NCBI RefSeq assembly: GCF_002285795.1
Contig: NZ_CP022961.1
Location: forward strand, 5,336,001 to 5,400,000
Length of the DNA: 64,000 nucleotides
Origin: Plantactinospora sp. KBS50
Lineage (GTDB): Bacteria; Actinomycetota; Actinomycetes; Mycobacteriales; Micromonosporaceae
Direction: 5' to 3'
Shown here: piece by piece, positions 1 through 9,181 of the stretch
How positions within the stretch are numbered: the first letter of the stretch is position 1
Layout of the letters: each line of letters opens with the position of its first letter
Program-made: the position numbers and the translations under genes
The notes under the pieces: model-generated
The model's input: only the letters and a program-made list of their open reading frames with translations
Told to the model about the DNA's origin: nothing
The model's database searches: none

Positions 1-1082
1 GCTCCGCCCGCCGACCAGTGCACGATGTGGTGGGCCTGAGTCCAACTCGGCGGTCGGTCACACCCGGGGAACGCGCAACCTCCGTCGCGGAGCAGCAGGG
101 CCCGGCGGACCGGACCGGTGAACAACCGGCGCTGCCGGCCGAGGTCCAGGACCTGGCCCGGACCATCGAGGACGGCGGGCAGGATCGCCGCGTCACAGGC
201 CAGCCGCCGTACGGACTCGGCGGACAGGCGCTCGCCGCTGTCCAGCGTGCCGGTCCCGAGCTGCCCGGCGAGCGGATCGAATCCGGTGGTCACCACGACC
301 TGCGCGGGTTCACCGCCGCCGTCGGGCACCTCGCCGCAACGCAGCACGAGCCGGCACACATCCGCGAGCGCATCGTGCCGACGCTGCGCAGGCGTACGGT
401 CGTCGTCCCGGCCGTGCGGTCTGCTGAGTGGATCCAACGCCGCACGCAGCAACGCGCCCGTTTCCGTGTCGAGGAGACCGGACAGGCGCAGCCGGCCGTC
501 CCCGGTCGGGGACAGGTTGAGGTGCCGGTCGCGTCGGGCGCGCTGCTCGGCCCTGGCCACGGCCTCGGCGTCGGCCTGCTCGGCGACCTGCGGGGCCACG
601 TGATCGAGAATCCGCTGGCTGAGTTTCCGCAGACCCTCGGGGTCGAACTGGCCGGCCCACTCCAGCAGAACCCCCACCGCCTTGTCGGCGGCCATCGCAC
701 CGGCTTGCGCCCGTACCGTCGCGACGGCGGTGGCCACGACTCTCGCCTGCTCGGCGTCGACCGCCCCCGACCGCACGGCGTCCCGTACCAGCACCGGACC
801 GGAGTCGAGCGCCTCCGCATCACCGACCAGCGTCCGGGCCACCCTGGGCGAGAGCCGCAACCGGTGCCGCAGCCATGCCGTCGTGGAGGTGGCACCCTGC
901 TGTCGGGCCACCCCCACCCGGTCGACCTCGCGGACCAGCCCGAGCACCAGGGCCATCGCCCTGCGCTGCACCAGCACCGCCGCGTCCAACGCCGCGACCA
1001 GCTCCGGCTCCGTCAAAGACCACAGTGGCAGGTCAAGGCAGTCGTCGACCGCCTTCCCCGCCCGTACCAGCGCCCCCCGCAT
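1..1082 (-). CDS. DUF222 / HNH endonuclease domain protein (3' end outside window)
   Basis: Only about the first 360 residues are visible; the frame stays open to the left edge, so the stop lies outside. The N-terminal and middle parts are the helical DUF222-type region, including LPLWSLTEPELVAAL near the start and LLEWAGQFDPEGL in the middle. The last visible residues hold CAFPGC followed by AHHIVHW, the first half of the HNH nuclease motif; the final N and H of the motif are cut off. Proteins of this class are common and multicopy in actinobacteria, and their biological role is unsettled (mobile-element-like nuclease or defence). The ATG chosen has no clear ribosome site and the frame is open upstream, so the true start may be earlier. 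Confidence 0.85.
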   Translation of the reverse strand, partial: MRGALVRAGKAVDDCLDLPLWSLTEPELVAALDAAVLVQRRAMALVLGLVREVDRVGVARQQGATSTTAWLRHRLRLSPRVARTLVGDAEALDSGPVLVRDAVRSGAVDAEQARVVATAVATVRAQAGAMAADKAVGVLLEWAGQFDPEGLRKLSQRILDHVAPQVAEQADAEAVARAEQRARRDRHLNLSPTGDGRLRLSGLLDTETGALLRAALDPLSRPHGRDDDRTPAQRRHDALADVCRLVLRCGEVPDGGGEPAQVVVTTGFDPLAGQLGTGTLDSGERLSAESVRRLACDAAILPAVLDGPGQVLDLGRQRRLFTGPVRRALLLRDGGCAFPGCDRPPSWTQAHHIVHWSAGG

Positions 1083-1331
1083 GCCAGCAGACTCGCATTG
1101 CCGTACGACAGTCTGGCGTCGCGTCGGCGTGCCGTTGCCGCCATCCGCAGCAAGGCGCATAGCGCCCGCGCCGGACCGCGGGTCGGACCGCTGGGCGGCT
1201 GGCGCACGACGGAGTCGGACCGCGAAGTCGGACCGCGGTATCGGACTGCGGAGGCGGCTGGCCTGAGACCGGGTCAGACCGCGGAGTCGGGCCAAGGGTC
1301 GGCTCGGCCGCGGGGCGACGCCGCCCAGCCG

Positions 1332-3308
1332 TCAGGCGATACCTCTGGTGGACCGCTCGTCCCGAGCGGGCTCACCATCATCGGCCGCCGGCTCGGTGGG
1401 CTCGGCCACCGCCGGTCGGCGCAACCGGCCCGGCCCGGCGTCCACGGCCGATCCCACGGGATCTCCGGCCCGGCGCAACCGGCCGGGACCGGCATCCGCG
1501 GCATCGCCCGCGCGGCGCAACCGGCCGGGGCCGGCATCGGTGACGCTTGGCACCACGGCGTCCGCGGCCCTGGCCGGCCGACTGTCACCGCGGCGCGGAC
1601 CCAACCAGTCGTCACCCCAGTTCCGACGTAACGCGGCCGGCACCCCCGAGGCGCCGTCGGCGTCCTCCCGGTCCCGGTCTGGACCACCGGACCGTCCAGC
1701 TTCGAGGTCGCCGCCGGCTTGGCCATCCGGCTGGTCGCCGCGCTCGATGTCCAGGTTCGCACCTGTCTCCGGGGCCCCGGTACGCGGAGCCGGCGGGACG
1801 GGTGGCAGCGGGCGCTCGGCGTGCGCCGCGGGCTCAGCGGACGCCGCCGACTCAACGGACACCGCCGACTCAACAGGCGCCACGGATGCCACGGGCTCGA
1901 CAGGCGCCACGGGCTCGACGGACACTGCGGGCTCGACGGGCAGCGGGTCCACGGCGGCCAGGGGGTGCACCGCGACCGGCGCCGGCTCGGCGACCGGCGC
2001 AACCGGCGGCACCAGGCCGAGGGCACCGTCCGGGGACGGGAAGGAACCCACCCCACGATCGGCCGAGGCACCGCGGTCAACCGAACCACCAGGATCGGCC
2101 GAACCGCCACGATCGGCCGGACCACCGCGATCGGCCGAACCGCCACGATCGGCCGGGACACCACGGTCAACCGAACCGCCACGATCAGCCGGACCACCAC
2201 GGTCAACCGAACCACCGCGATCGGCCGGACCACCACGGTCAACCGAACCGCCACGATCGGCCGAGGCACCACGACGGGCGGACCCGCCGCGGCCGGAGGG
2301 CACGCCGCGACCGGCCGACACGGCGCGGTCGGCCGGCGACTGCCGGGGACCGAACCGTACGTCGGCGGAGGCGCCGGCCGGCTCGGCGGCCGTGCCCGGC
2401 CGGAAGACCGGCGTCAGGCCGGCGACCAGGGTGTCCACGATCTCGGCCGCGTACGCCCCGTCCTGGTCGTAGTCCGGGTCGAACACGGTGATCTCAACGC
2501 CCAGGCAGTGTGGGGTGTCGACCAGCCCGCCGAGCAGCAGTTCCAACTCGGCGAAGGCGATCCCCCCGGGGTCGGGCGCGTCCACGGCGGGCATGACCGC
2601 CGGGTCGAGCACGTCGACGTCCACGTGTACCCAGTAGCCGGCGCAGTCGGCAAGTTCCTCGTGCGCCCACTGCGCGGTACGCGCCGCACCCTCGGCCCGC
2701 AACTGCGGGACCGGGCGGTGCAGGATCCCGGCGGCCTGCAGATCCAACCGGTACTCGTCCTGGGCACGGATGCCCAGCACCACCACGTCGATGTCCCGGA
2801 AGTACGGTCGGCGGCCCTCGATGGCGGCCAGGTCGGCCTGCCCGCGGCCGGTGACCAGGGCCAGGTCCTCCCCGGCCGCGGCGCCGACGTACGAGGCGTT
2901 GCCGGGGTGGCGGAAGTCGGAGTGCCCGTCCACGAACACCAGACCGACCCGGCCGCCGACCTCCTCGCCGAGCCGGTGCATCGCGAGGGCGGAGCCGAGC
3001 AGGATGGAGCAGTCGCCGCCGAGGACGACCGGGAACTCGCCGGCGTCGATGATGGCGCCGATCCGCCCGGCCAGCGCGACCGAGTACGCGGAGATCGAGC
3101 CGGCGTGGCACACCCCGTCACCCGGCCGCCAGTCGCCCGGGTCGTACCGGGGTGGGGTGAGGCAGCCCGCGTCGCGCGCCCGCAGCCGGGCGATCAGCCC
3201 CTGGTCGCGGAGCGCGCCCGGGGCCTTGGCGCAGCCCGGCACGGCGCTCGCGGTCGGTGGCCGGAGGCCCAGGTTGGAGGGTGCGTCAAGGACCGCGATC
3301 CGGCGCAT
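1332..3308 (-). CDS. Arginase-family (ureohydrolase) protein with long repetitive tail
   Basis: The first ~310 of 658 residues form an arginase/agmatinase/formimidoylglutamase-type domain, a metal-dependent hydrolase of guanidino or related C-N bonds. Visible metal motifs are GGDCS (residues 98-101), DGHSD (127-131) and VDVDVLDP (~residue 230). The usual His in GGDHS is Cys here, and DAHxD is DGHSD, so this is a divergent subfamily and the substrate is unknown. The remaining ~350 residues are low complexity: a run of DRGGSV/DRGGPA-type hexapeptides, then a Pro/Val/Ala region, then three copies of DAGPGRLRR. The chosen ATG has GGGAGAAG six bases upstream; an earlier in-frame start would add 12 residues. 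It follows the thioredoxin gene by 54 bp, probably in one transcript. Confidence 0.85.
   Translation of the reverse strand: MRRIAVLDAPSNLGLRPPTASAVPGCAKAPGALRDQGLIARLRARDAGCLTPPRYDPGDWRPGDGVCHAGSISAYSVALAGRIGAIIDAGEFPVVLGGDCSILLGSALAMHRLGEEVGGRVGLVFVDGHSDFRHPGNASYVGAAAGEDLALVTGRGQADLAAIEGRRPYFRDIDVVVLGIRAQDEYRLDLQAAGILHRPVPQLRAEGAARTAQWAHEELADCAGYWVHVDVDVLDPAVMPAVDAPDPGGIAFAELELLLGGLVDTPHCLGVEITVFDPDYDQDGAYAAEIVDTLVAGLTPVFRPGTAAEPAGASADVRFGPRQSPADRAVSAGRGVPSGRGGSARRGASADRGGSVDRGGPADRGGSVDRGGPADRGGSVDRGVPADRGGSADRGGPADRGGSADPGGSVDRGASADRGVGSFPSPDGALGLVPPVAPVAEPAPVAVHPLAAVDPLPVEPAVSVEPVAPVEPVASVAPVESAVSVESAASAEPAAHAERPLPPVPPAPRTGAPETGANLDIERGDQPDGQAGGDLEAGRSGGPDRDREDADGASGVPAALRRNWGDDWLGPRRGDSRPARAADAVVPSVTDAGPGRLRRAGDAADAGPGRLRRAGDPVGSAVDAGPGRLRRPAVAEPTEPAADDGEPARDERSTRGIA
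2056..2345. repeat. 18-bp in-frame repeat array in arginase-family gene
   Basis: Imperfect tandem 18-bp units encode the hexapeptides DRGGSV, DRGGPA and variants (about 12-14 copies) in the tail of the arginase-family protein. Alternation of SV and PA versions suggests 36-bp unit expansion. The array lies well outside the catalytic domain. Confidence 0.85.
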
Positions 3309-3362
3309 CAACTTCTCCCGTCCCTGGTCGGCCGGGCTGCACACCCGCGCTCTTCTTAAATA

Positions 3363-4310
3363 TCAGAAGAGAGCGCTGGCCAGGGCCCGCCGAGCGGCGG
3401 CAACAGCCGGGTCATCCGGTCCGGCGACAGTGAACAACGAGACGAGGTGCTGCCGGACCTGCTCCCGCTCGTCGCCGGCGGTCCGCCGCACGACGCCGAC
3501 CAACCGCGCGTACGCCTGCTCCGCCTGGCCGCTGAGCACCTCCACGTCGGCCGCGAGCAACTGCGCGGGTACGTCGTCGGGGTTGGCCGCCGCGGCGGCG
3601 AGCACCTGGCCGGGGTCGACGCCGGCGACCCGCCGGGCGAGTCCGACCTGCGCGAGGCCGGCCTCGGCCGCCGCGTCCGCCGGAGCCTCCGCGAGAATCT
3701 TCCTGTACGCCCGCTCGGCGGCCTCCAGGTCGCCGCTCATCAGGGCGTCGTCCGCCTCGGTCAGCCGCGGGTCCTCGGGCTCCTCGGTCGCGACGCCACC
3801 GGCCTTGAGCACCGCGCCGATCCACTGCCGGAGCTGGGCCTCGGGCACCACGCCGGAGAACGCGTCGAGGGGCTGCCCGCCGACGACGGCGTACACCATC
3901 GGGATGCCCTGCACCCGGAACATCTGCGCGATCCGCGGGTTGGCGTCGACATCGATCTTGGCCAGCACCCACGCGCCGCCGCCCTCGGCGGCCAGCCGCT
4001 CCAGCACCGGGGAGAGCTGCTTGCAGGGCTCGCACCAGGCGGCCCAGAAGTCGATGACCACCGGGGTCGTCATCGAACGTTCCAGCACCTCGGACTGGAA
4101 TGTCGCCTCGGTGACGTCGACCACGGCCACGCCGCCGGCCCGCGGGCCGGTCCCGGCGCCACCGGGCACACCGCCGGCGGCTCCGCCGGGCGGTGTCGCG
4201 GCCCCGGCCGCGGGCCGGGCGGCCGGGGCGTTCGTACTGGGGCCGCGCAGCGCGCTCAGGTCTACCGCGCCGCGGGTGAAGATCGACGGGCTGGTCCGTG
4301 GGTCGCTCAT
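3363..4310 (-). CDS. Thioredoxin-domain protein with TPR tail (CnoX/YbbN-like)
   Basis: A 315-residue cytoplasmic protein. Residues 1-60 are a Pro/Gly/Ala-rich linker, residues ~63-170 a thioredoxin fold with the active site WCEPCK (Cys93, Cys96) and the cis-Pro motif GIPMV, and the C-terminal half a helical tetratricopeptide-like region ([20 protein letters not shown]). This order matches the actinobacterial tetratricopeptide-thioredoxin family related to E. coli CnoX (YbbN), a chaperone/redox holdase. Both cysteines are present, so redox activity is possible. It lies 193 bp downstream of icmA on the same strand and just before the arginase-family gene. Confidence 0.9.
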   Translation of the reverse strand: MSDPRTSPSIFTRGAVDLSALRGPSTNAPAARPAAGAATPPGGAAGGVPGGAGTGPRAGGVAVVDVTEATFQSEVLERSMTTPVVIDFWAAWCEPCKQLSPVLERLAAEGGGAWVLAKIDVDANPRIAQMFRVQGIPMVYAVVGGQPLDAFSGVVPEAQLRQWIGAVLKAGGVATEEPEDPRLTEADDALMSGDLEAAERAYRKILAEAPADAAAEAGLAQVGLARRVAGVDPGQVLAAAAANPDDVPAQLLAADVEVLSGQAEQAYARLVGVVRRTAGDEREQVRQHLVSLFTVAGPDDPAVAAARRALASALF

Positions 4311-4454
4311 GGTTACCTAGTCTCGCACGCTCCGCCGCCGTCGCCGACCAAGCCCGGGGCGGCACGCATCACTATCGAGCCCGCCACCGGGCAGCGGCGT
4401 GTTGACGCAGGTGGGACGGAACGCAACCGCTTCCTCCCGCGATCCGGAAGCGGA

Positions 4455-4511
4455 TCGGAGACCGCACAGCGGCTCGGAAGCTGCTCGGAGACCGCACAGC
4501 GGCTCAGAAGC
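4455..4511. repeat. 30-bp period direct duplication over icmA stop codon
   Basis: Two 27-bp copies (4455-4481 and 4485-4511) differ at one base. The second copy contains the icmA stop codon; the single difference lies in that codon, so the other copy would not stop. Confidence 0.9.
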
Positions 4512-6192
4512 GGGCCGGCTCCCGGTAGACGCCCCACTCGGCGCGCAGCGCGTCGCAGATCTCGCCGAGCGTCGCCTCGGCGCGCACCGCGTCGAGCATG
4601 GCCGGGATCATGTTCTCGGCGGTCCGGGCGACCTCGACCATCCGCTTCAGCGCGGCCTCGACTGCCGCCGTGTCCCGCCCCGACCTGCGGTCGGCGAGCG
4701 CCCGGCGCTGTTCCACCTCCACCTCGTGCGAGATGCGCAGGATCTCCAGCTCCTTGGCGACCGTACCGGTGTGGCAGTTGACCCCGACGATCTTCTTGTC
4801 GCCCTTCTCCAGCGCCTGCTGGTAGACGAAGGCCGCCTCGGCGATCTGCGCGGTGAACCAGCCGTCCTCGATGCCCCGCAGGATTCCCGAGGTCATCGGG
4901 CCGATCCGGTGCGGACCCTCGCCACCGAGTTGCCGGATCCGGGCGAAGATCTCCTCCGCCTCCGCCTCGATCTTGTCGGTGAGCGCCTCCACGTACCAGG
5001 AGCCACCGAGCGGATCGGCGACGTTGGTGACGCCGGTCTCCTCCATCAGGACCTGCTGGGTGCGCAGCGCGATCTCGGCCGATTCGTCGGTGGGCAGCGC
5101 CAGGGTCTCGTCCAGGGCGTTGGTGTGCAGCGAGTTGGTGCCGCCGAGCACCGCCGCGAGCGCCTCGACCGCGGTGCGTACCACGTTGTTCACCGGCTGC
5201 TGCGCGGTGAGCGACACGCCCGCGGTCTGGGTGTGGAAGCGCAGCCAGAGGGCACGCTCGTCGGTGGCGCCGTAGACGTCGCGCAGCCAGCGGGCCCAGA
5301 TCCGGCGGGCCGCCCGGAACTTGGCGATCTCCTCGAAGAAGTCCACGTGCGAGTCGAAGAAGAAGCTCAGCCCGGGGGCGAAGCGGTTCACGTCCAGGCC
5401 GCGGGAGAGCCCCAGCTCGACGTACCCGAAGCCGTCGGCCAGGGTGTACGCCAGTTCCTGCGCGGCGGTCGAGCCGGCCTCCCGGATGTGGTAGCCGGAC
5501 ACCGACAGCGGCTTGTAGCGCGGGATCTCCCGGGCGCAGTACTCCATCAGGTCGCCGATCAGCCGCAGGTGCGGATCCGGCTCGAACAGCCACTCCTTCT
5601 GGGCGATGTACTCCTTGAAGATGTCCGTCTGCAGCGTCCCGTCCAGGGTGGACGGGTCGGCGCCCTGCCGCTCCGCGGCGATCAGGTACATGCAGAAGAC
5701 CGGTACGGCCGGGCCGGAGATGGTCATGCTGGTGGTGACGGCGGCCAGGTCGATGCCGTCGAACAGCGCCTGCATGTCGGCGGCCGAGTCGATGGCCACG
5801 CCGCAGTGGCCGACCTCGCCCAGCGACTGCTGGTCGTCGGAGTCGCGGCCCATCAGGGTGGGCATGTCGAACGCGACCGACAGGCCGCCCCCGCCGGCGC
5901 CGAGGATCATCTTGTACCGCTCGTTGGTCTGCCGGGCGTTGCCGAAGCCGGCGAACTGCCGGATGGTCCAGGTCCGCCCCCGGTACCCGGTGGGATAGAG
6001 ACCCCGGGTGTACGGGTACTCCCCCGGCCAGCCGATCCGCTCGAAGCCCGGATGTCCGGTGCCCTCGGGCGGGCCGTACACCGGATCCAACCGCAGCCCG
6101 GACAGCGTGGTGAAGTCGGCGTCGCGCTTGCGCGCCGCGTCGTACCGGGCCTGCCAGCGTGCGCGGCCGGCGGCGATCTCGTCGGCGTTCAT
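4504..6192 (-). CDS. icmA: Isobutyryl-CoA mutase, large (catalytic) subunit
   Basis: A 562-residue acyl-CoA mutase catalytic TIM-barrel subunit. It interconverts isobutyryl-CoA and n-butyryl-CoA using adenosylcobalamin bound by a separate small subunit; no B12-binding domain (DxHxxG) is present here. The distinction from methylmalonyl-CoA mutase is visible: the substrate-site Tyr89 and Arg207 of that enzyme are Phe80 (TIRQFAG) and Gln198 (KEYIAQK) here, exactly the residues known for isobutyryl-CoA mutase and at the same numbers. The start is supported by GGAGGA eight bases upstream; a longer frame reaches another 39 codons but lacks this. A palindrome shared with other acyl-CoA genes lies ~55 bp upstream. 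meaB, a cobalamin adenosyltransferase gene and mce are in the same window, but no icmB was found. Confidence 0.93.
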   Translation of the reverse strand: MNADEIAAGRARWQARYDAARKRDADFTTLSGLRLDPVYGPPEGTGHPGFERIGWPGEYPYTRGLYPTGYRGRTWTIRQFAGFGNARQTNERYKMILGAGGGGLSVAFDMPTLMGRDSDDQQSLGEVGHCGVAIDSAADMQALFDGIDLAAVTTSMTISGPAVPVFCMYLIAAERQGADPSTLDGTLQTDIFKEYIAQKEWLFEPDPHLRLIGDLMEYCAREIPRYKPLSVSGYHIREAGSTAAQELAYTLADGFGYVELGLSRGLDVNRFAPGLSFFFDSHVDFFEEIAKFRAARRIWARWLRDVYGATDERALWLRFHTQTAGVSLTAQQPVNNVVRTAVEALAAVLGGTNSLHTNALDETLALPTDESAEIALRTQQVLMEETGVTNVADPLGGSWYVEALTDKIEAEAEEIFARIRQLGGEGPHRIGPMTSGILRGIEDGWFTAQIAEAAFVYQQALEKGDKKIVGVNCHTGTVAKELEILRISHEVEVEQRRALADRRSGRDTAAVEAALKRMVEVARTAENMIPAMLDAVRAEATLGEICDALRAEWGVYREPARF

Positions 6193-6246
6193 CCGCGGGC
6201 TCCTCCTTGCGGTCATCGACTCCCGATCGAGTGTAGAGGAGCGGAC

Positions 6247-6260
6247 TGAACGATCGCTAA
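6247..6260. promoter_or_regulatory. Acyl-CoA palindrome, site 1 (icmA)
   Basis: TGAACGATCGCTAA matches the palindrome TGAACGATCGTTCA at 12 of 14 positions, 55 bp upstream of the icmA start. It is one of four similar sites, each upstream of an acyl-CoA gene. The size and symmetry suit a TetR-family repressor; no such regulator gene is in the window. Confidence 0.55.
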
Positions 6261-6330
6261 GGCACCGCGTACCTGACAGTAACCTGACCATCCGTACGAG
6301 TGGGACCATCCACGCGTACCGCCCAGCAGC

Positions 6331-6480
6331 GCGGACCGACGCCGGACCGACGCCGGACCGACGCCGGACCGACGCGGGCCGACGCGGGCCGACGCGGGCC
6401 GACGCGGGCCGACGCGGGCCGACGCCGGACCGACGCCGGACCGACGCGGACCGACGCCGGACCGACGCGGACCGACGCGG
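6331..6480. repeat. 10/11-bp minisatellite array
   Basis: About 13 tandem units of GCGGACCGAC, GCCGGACCGAC and GCGGGCCGAC, with five identical copies of the last in a row (6374-6423). It fills most of the 294-bp gap between icmA and the GT2 gene and ends six bases after the GT2 stop codon. Confidence 0.95.
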
Positions 6481-6486
6481 GACGGG

Positions 6487-7401
6487 TTATCCGCGCGGGC
6501 CGGGCGTGGCGCGCAGCCGGCTCGGCCGCAGCAGGGCCGCCGCGGCGGCCCGGCTGGCCGGATTGCCCGTCGCCGCCCGGCTGACCTCGCGCAACAACAG
6601 CACCGCCCAGTACGCGAGCACCGGGCCGAGCCGGTGCCGCCGCCGGTAGAGCCGGATCCGGTTCAGCGTGAGCAGGGTCCACAACCATGGTGACCGCTTC
6701 GAGTCGCCCTCCAGGTGCACCGCGCGGGCGCCCGGCGCCAGCACGGTCGCCAGGCCGGCGTCCCGGGCCCGCAGCGCGAAGTCCGTCTCCTCGGAGTAGA
6801 GAAAGAAGGACTCGTCCCACGGCCCGCAGCGGCGCCAGCACTCGGCGGCGATCAGCATGGCCGCCCCGGTCGCCCAGTCGGCCGTCGACTCGGTGCGGTA
6901 GTGCCGCTCGCCCAGGACGAGTTCGCCGAGCGACAGCCGGCCGGCCCGGTGGCCGCCGAGCACCGCGTCGCCCAACGCCCGCAGCAGGGTCGGCTCCCGG
7001 CGCAGCGACGCCAGGGCCGAGCCGTCGGCGCGCTCCAGCCGTGGCACCGCGATCCCGGCCCCGGTCCGGCGCAGCACCGAGAGCAGTTCCGGTCCGCACC
7101 GCGGCGCCAGGCGCACGTCGGGGTTGAGCACCAGGATCGCCGTGTACGCCGCGGCGGCGGCCACCGCCGCGTTGATCCCCGCGGCGTATCCGGCGTTGCG
7201 CCCCAGGTCGACGATCCGCGCCGTGGGCGCCAGCCGGCGCAGCGTGGCGAGCGCCGCCGGGTCGGCCGAGTTGTCGGCGATGGTCAGGTGCCAGGACAGG
7301 CCGGCGAGGCCCGGTCCGAGCGAGTCGAGCAGCTCGGGCAGCACCGCCTCGCTGTGGTACGTGACGACGACGACCGCGATCGTCTCCTGATCACCGTTCA
7401 C
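6487..7401 (-). CDS. GT2-family glycosyltransferase (rhamnosyltransferase-like)
   Basis: A GT-A fold family 2 glycosyltransferase of 304 residues. The N-terminus IAVVVVTYHSE binds the nucleotide, ILVLNPDV is the DxD-like metal site (NPD), and ESFFLYSEETDFALRARDAG is the acceptor-side ED motif typical of the WbbL/rhamnosyltransferase branch. A hydrophobic stretch near the C-terminus (LGPVLAYWAVLLL) may touch the membrane. I chose GTG just before NGDQETIAV; a TTG 22 codons upstream is possible but adds an unconserved leader. Substrate unknown. It stands alone among metabolic genes. Confidence 0.85.
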   Translation of the reverse strand: MNGDQETIAVVVVTYHSEAVLPELLDSLGPGLAGLSWHLTIADNSADPAALATLRRLAPTARIVDLGRNAGYAAGINAAVAAAAAYTAILVLNPDVRLAPRCGPELLSVLRRTGAGIAVPRLERADGSALASLRREPTLLRALGDAVLGGHRAGRLSLGELVLGERHYRTESTADWATGAAMLIAAECWRRCGPWDESFFLYSEETDFALRARDAGLATVLAPGARAVHLEGDSKRSPWLWTLLTLNRIRLYRRRHRLGPVLAYWAVLLLREVSRAATGNPASRAAAAALLRPSRLRATPGPRG

Positions 7402-7592
7402 TGCCCACCCCGGCCCACCGATCACCGTGCGCGACGTCCACGCCACCGCCGGCGACGCTACGGACAAAACCGGACAGTAACCGCCGGAGTGTCGGTTACC
7501 CGATCAAGCCCGACCGCCCGGGGCAGGCCAGACACCCCGGAAGGGTGCCGGAGGCTCCGACCCCGCAGGATCAGTCAGACACGCAGGATCAG

Positions 7593-8084
7593 TCAGGCCT
7601 GACCGCCCTGAGCGGACGGGTTCCCGGGCACCCCGTCGAGCGCCACGTCGTCGACCTCGACGTTCACGGCCGTGACCCGCAGGCCGAACCGGCGGATGGC
7701 GTCGGCGACGCGGGCCCGAACCGCCTCGGTGACCTCGTGGACCACGTGCCCGCCGTCGATCACGATGACGATGTCGACGGCCGCGTCACCACCGTTCACC
7801 GTGGCCGAGACGCCCCGCCGGGCGTCTCCCAGCTCGGTGAGGCCGACCCGGTCGAGCACCGAGTTCACGAACCGGGCCACGTCGCCACCGAGCTCGACCA
7901 CCCCGGGCACCTCCTTGGCGGCGGCCGCGGCGATCTTCTCCACCACCTCGCCGGAGATCCGGGTCGCCCCGCGGGCCGGGTCGGCCTCGTCGATCACCGG
8001 TCGCAGCGGCTCGACCCGGCCCATCGCCGGGTCGTCCACCGGCGCCAGTTCCAGGGTCTGGTCGTGGTTCACGGCCTCGCTCAC
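7593..8084 (-). CDS. Asp23/Gls24 family envelope-stress protein
   Basis: A 163-residue protein of the Asp23/Gls24 (DUF322) family, small cytoplasmic or membrane-associated proteins linked to cell-envelope stress in Gram-positive bacteria. The core runs from TRISGEVVEKIAAAAAKEV through VDIVIVIDGGHVVHEV to VTAVNVEVDDV. The GTG start is preceded by GGGAG at a good distance; an in-frame upstream extension of 15 codons lacks a ribosome site. It lies 125 bp downstream of meaB on the same strand. Confidence 0.85.
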   Translation of the reverse strand: MSEAVNHDQTLELAPVDDPAMGRVEPLRPVIDEADPARGATRISGEVVEKIAAAAAKEVPGVVELGGDVARFVNSVLDRVGLTELGDARRGVSATVNGGDAAVDIVIVIDGGHVVHEVTEAVRARVADAIRRFGLRVTAVNVEVDDVALDGVPGNPSAQGGQA

Positions 8085-8209
8085 GCTGATCTCCCTCGCC
8101 TTGCCGCCCGTACCGCAACCGCCGGGCAACCGTCCCGGTGACCCGGGTCCGGGCGACCGTACCAGCCACAGTGGATCGGCCGGGGCCGGCGAAGGTGTCG
8201 AAGACAGCG

Positions 8210-9181
8210 CTAGTGCTCGATCTCACCCAGCAGTTGACGGGCCGCGGCGTACGGGTCCATCGAACCGTCGGCGACCTTCGTGGCCAGCGTGCCCAGCGCC
8301 GTACCGTCGCGCAGTGCGGCCATCCGGGTGCGGAGCACGCCCAGCACGATCGCCTCGACCTCGGCGGCGGCCCGGGCCTCCCGGCGGCGGCGCAGCTCGC
8401 CGTGATCGTCCAGCCAGCGCCGGTGCTTGTCGATGGCCGCGGCGATGTCGTCGATCCCCTCGCCGCGGGACGCCACCGAGCGCACCACCTGGGGCCGCCA
8501 CTGCCCGGGGGCACGCTCGCCCAGCGCGATCATGCCCTGGATGTCCCGGATGGTGGCGTCGACGCCGTCCCGGTCGGCCTTGTTCACCACGAAGACGTCG
8601 GCGATCTCCAGGATGCCGGCCTTCACCGCCTGGATGGCGTCGCCCATGCCCGGGGCGAGCAGTACCACGGTGGTGTCCGCCAGGGAGGCGATCTCCACCT
8701 CGGCCTGGCCCACCCCGACGGTCTCCACCAGCACGACGTCACACCCGGCGCCCTCCAGCACCCGGACCGCCTGCGGGGCGGCGGCGGCGAGGCCGCCGAG
8801 ATGTCCCCGGCTGGACATGGACCGGATGTAGACCCCGGGGTCGGTGGCGTGGTCCTGCATCCGGACCCGGTCGCCGAGGATCGCACCGCCGGTGAACGGG
8901 CTGGACGGGTCCACGGCCAGCACCCCGACCCGGTGACCGCCCCGGCGCAGTGCCCGGACCAGCTCGTTGGTGGTGGTCGACTTGCCCACCCCGGGCGACC
9001 CGGTCAGGCCGACGACCTGCGCCGTCCCGGTGTGCGGGGTGAGCGCCACGGCGATCTCCGGCAGCAGCTCGTCGCCCGACTCCACAAGCGTGATCAGCCG
9101 GGCCACCGCCCGGGGGTCGCCGGCGCGGGCCGCGTCGACCAGCGCCGGCACGTCCCGGCTGCGCCGCAGCGATGGGCTCAT
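8210..9181 (-). CDS. meaB: Methylmalonyl/isobutyryl-CoA mutase-associated G protein MeaB
   Basis: A 323-residue SIMIBI-class GTPase (MeaB/ArgK/MMAA family). It gates adenosylcobalamin loading and protects B12-dependent acyl-CoA mutases. Visible motifs are the Walker [10 protein letters not shown] (residues 61-69), [28 protein letters not shown] (Walker B/switch) and NKAD (guanine specificity). Its ATG overlaps the thiolase stop as ATGA, so the two are translationally coupled. The likely client is IcmA encoded 2 kb downstream on the same strand. Confidence 0.95.
   Translation of the reverse strand: MSPSLRRSRDVPALVDAARAGDPRAVARLITLVESGDELLPEIAVALTPHTGTAQVVGLTGSPGVGKSTTTNELVRALRRGGHRVGVLAVDPSSPFTGGAILGDRVRMQDHATDPGVYIRSMSSRGHLGGLAAAAPQAVRVLEGAGCDVVLVETVGVGQAEVEIASLADTTVVLLAPGMGDAIQAVKAGILEIADVFVVNKADRDGVDATIRDIQGMIALGERAPGQWRPQVVRSVASRGEGIDDIAAAIDKHRRWLDDHGELRRRREARAAAEVEAIVLGVLRTRMAALRDGTALGTLATKVADGSMDPYAAARQLLGEIEH

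Noticed and set aside
4504-6192. Methylmalonyl-CoA mutase as the identity of the mutase gene
   Set aside because: Phe80 and Gln198 are the isobutyryl-CoA mutase residues, and the protein lacks a B12-binding domain.
6331-6480. Possible CRISPR array
   Set aside because: Units are 10-11 bp with no spacers; it is a minisatellite and no cas gene is present.
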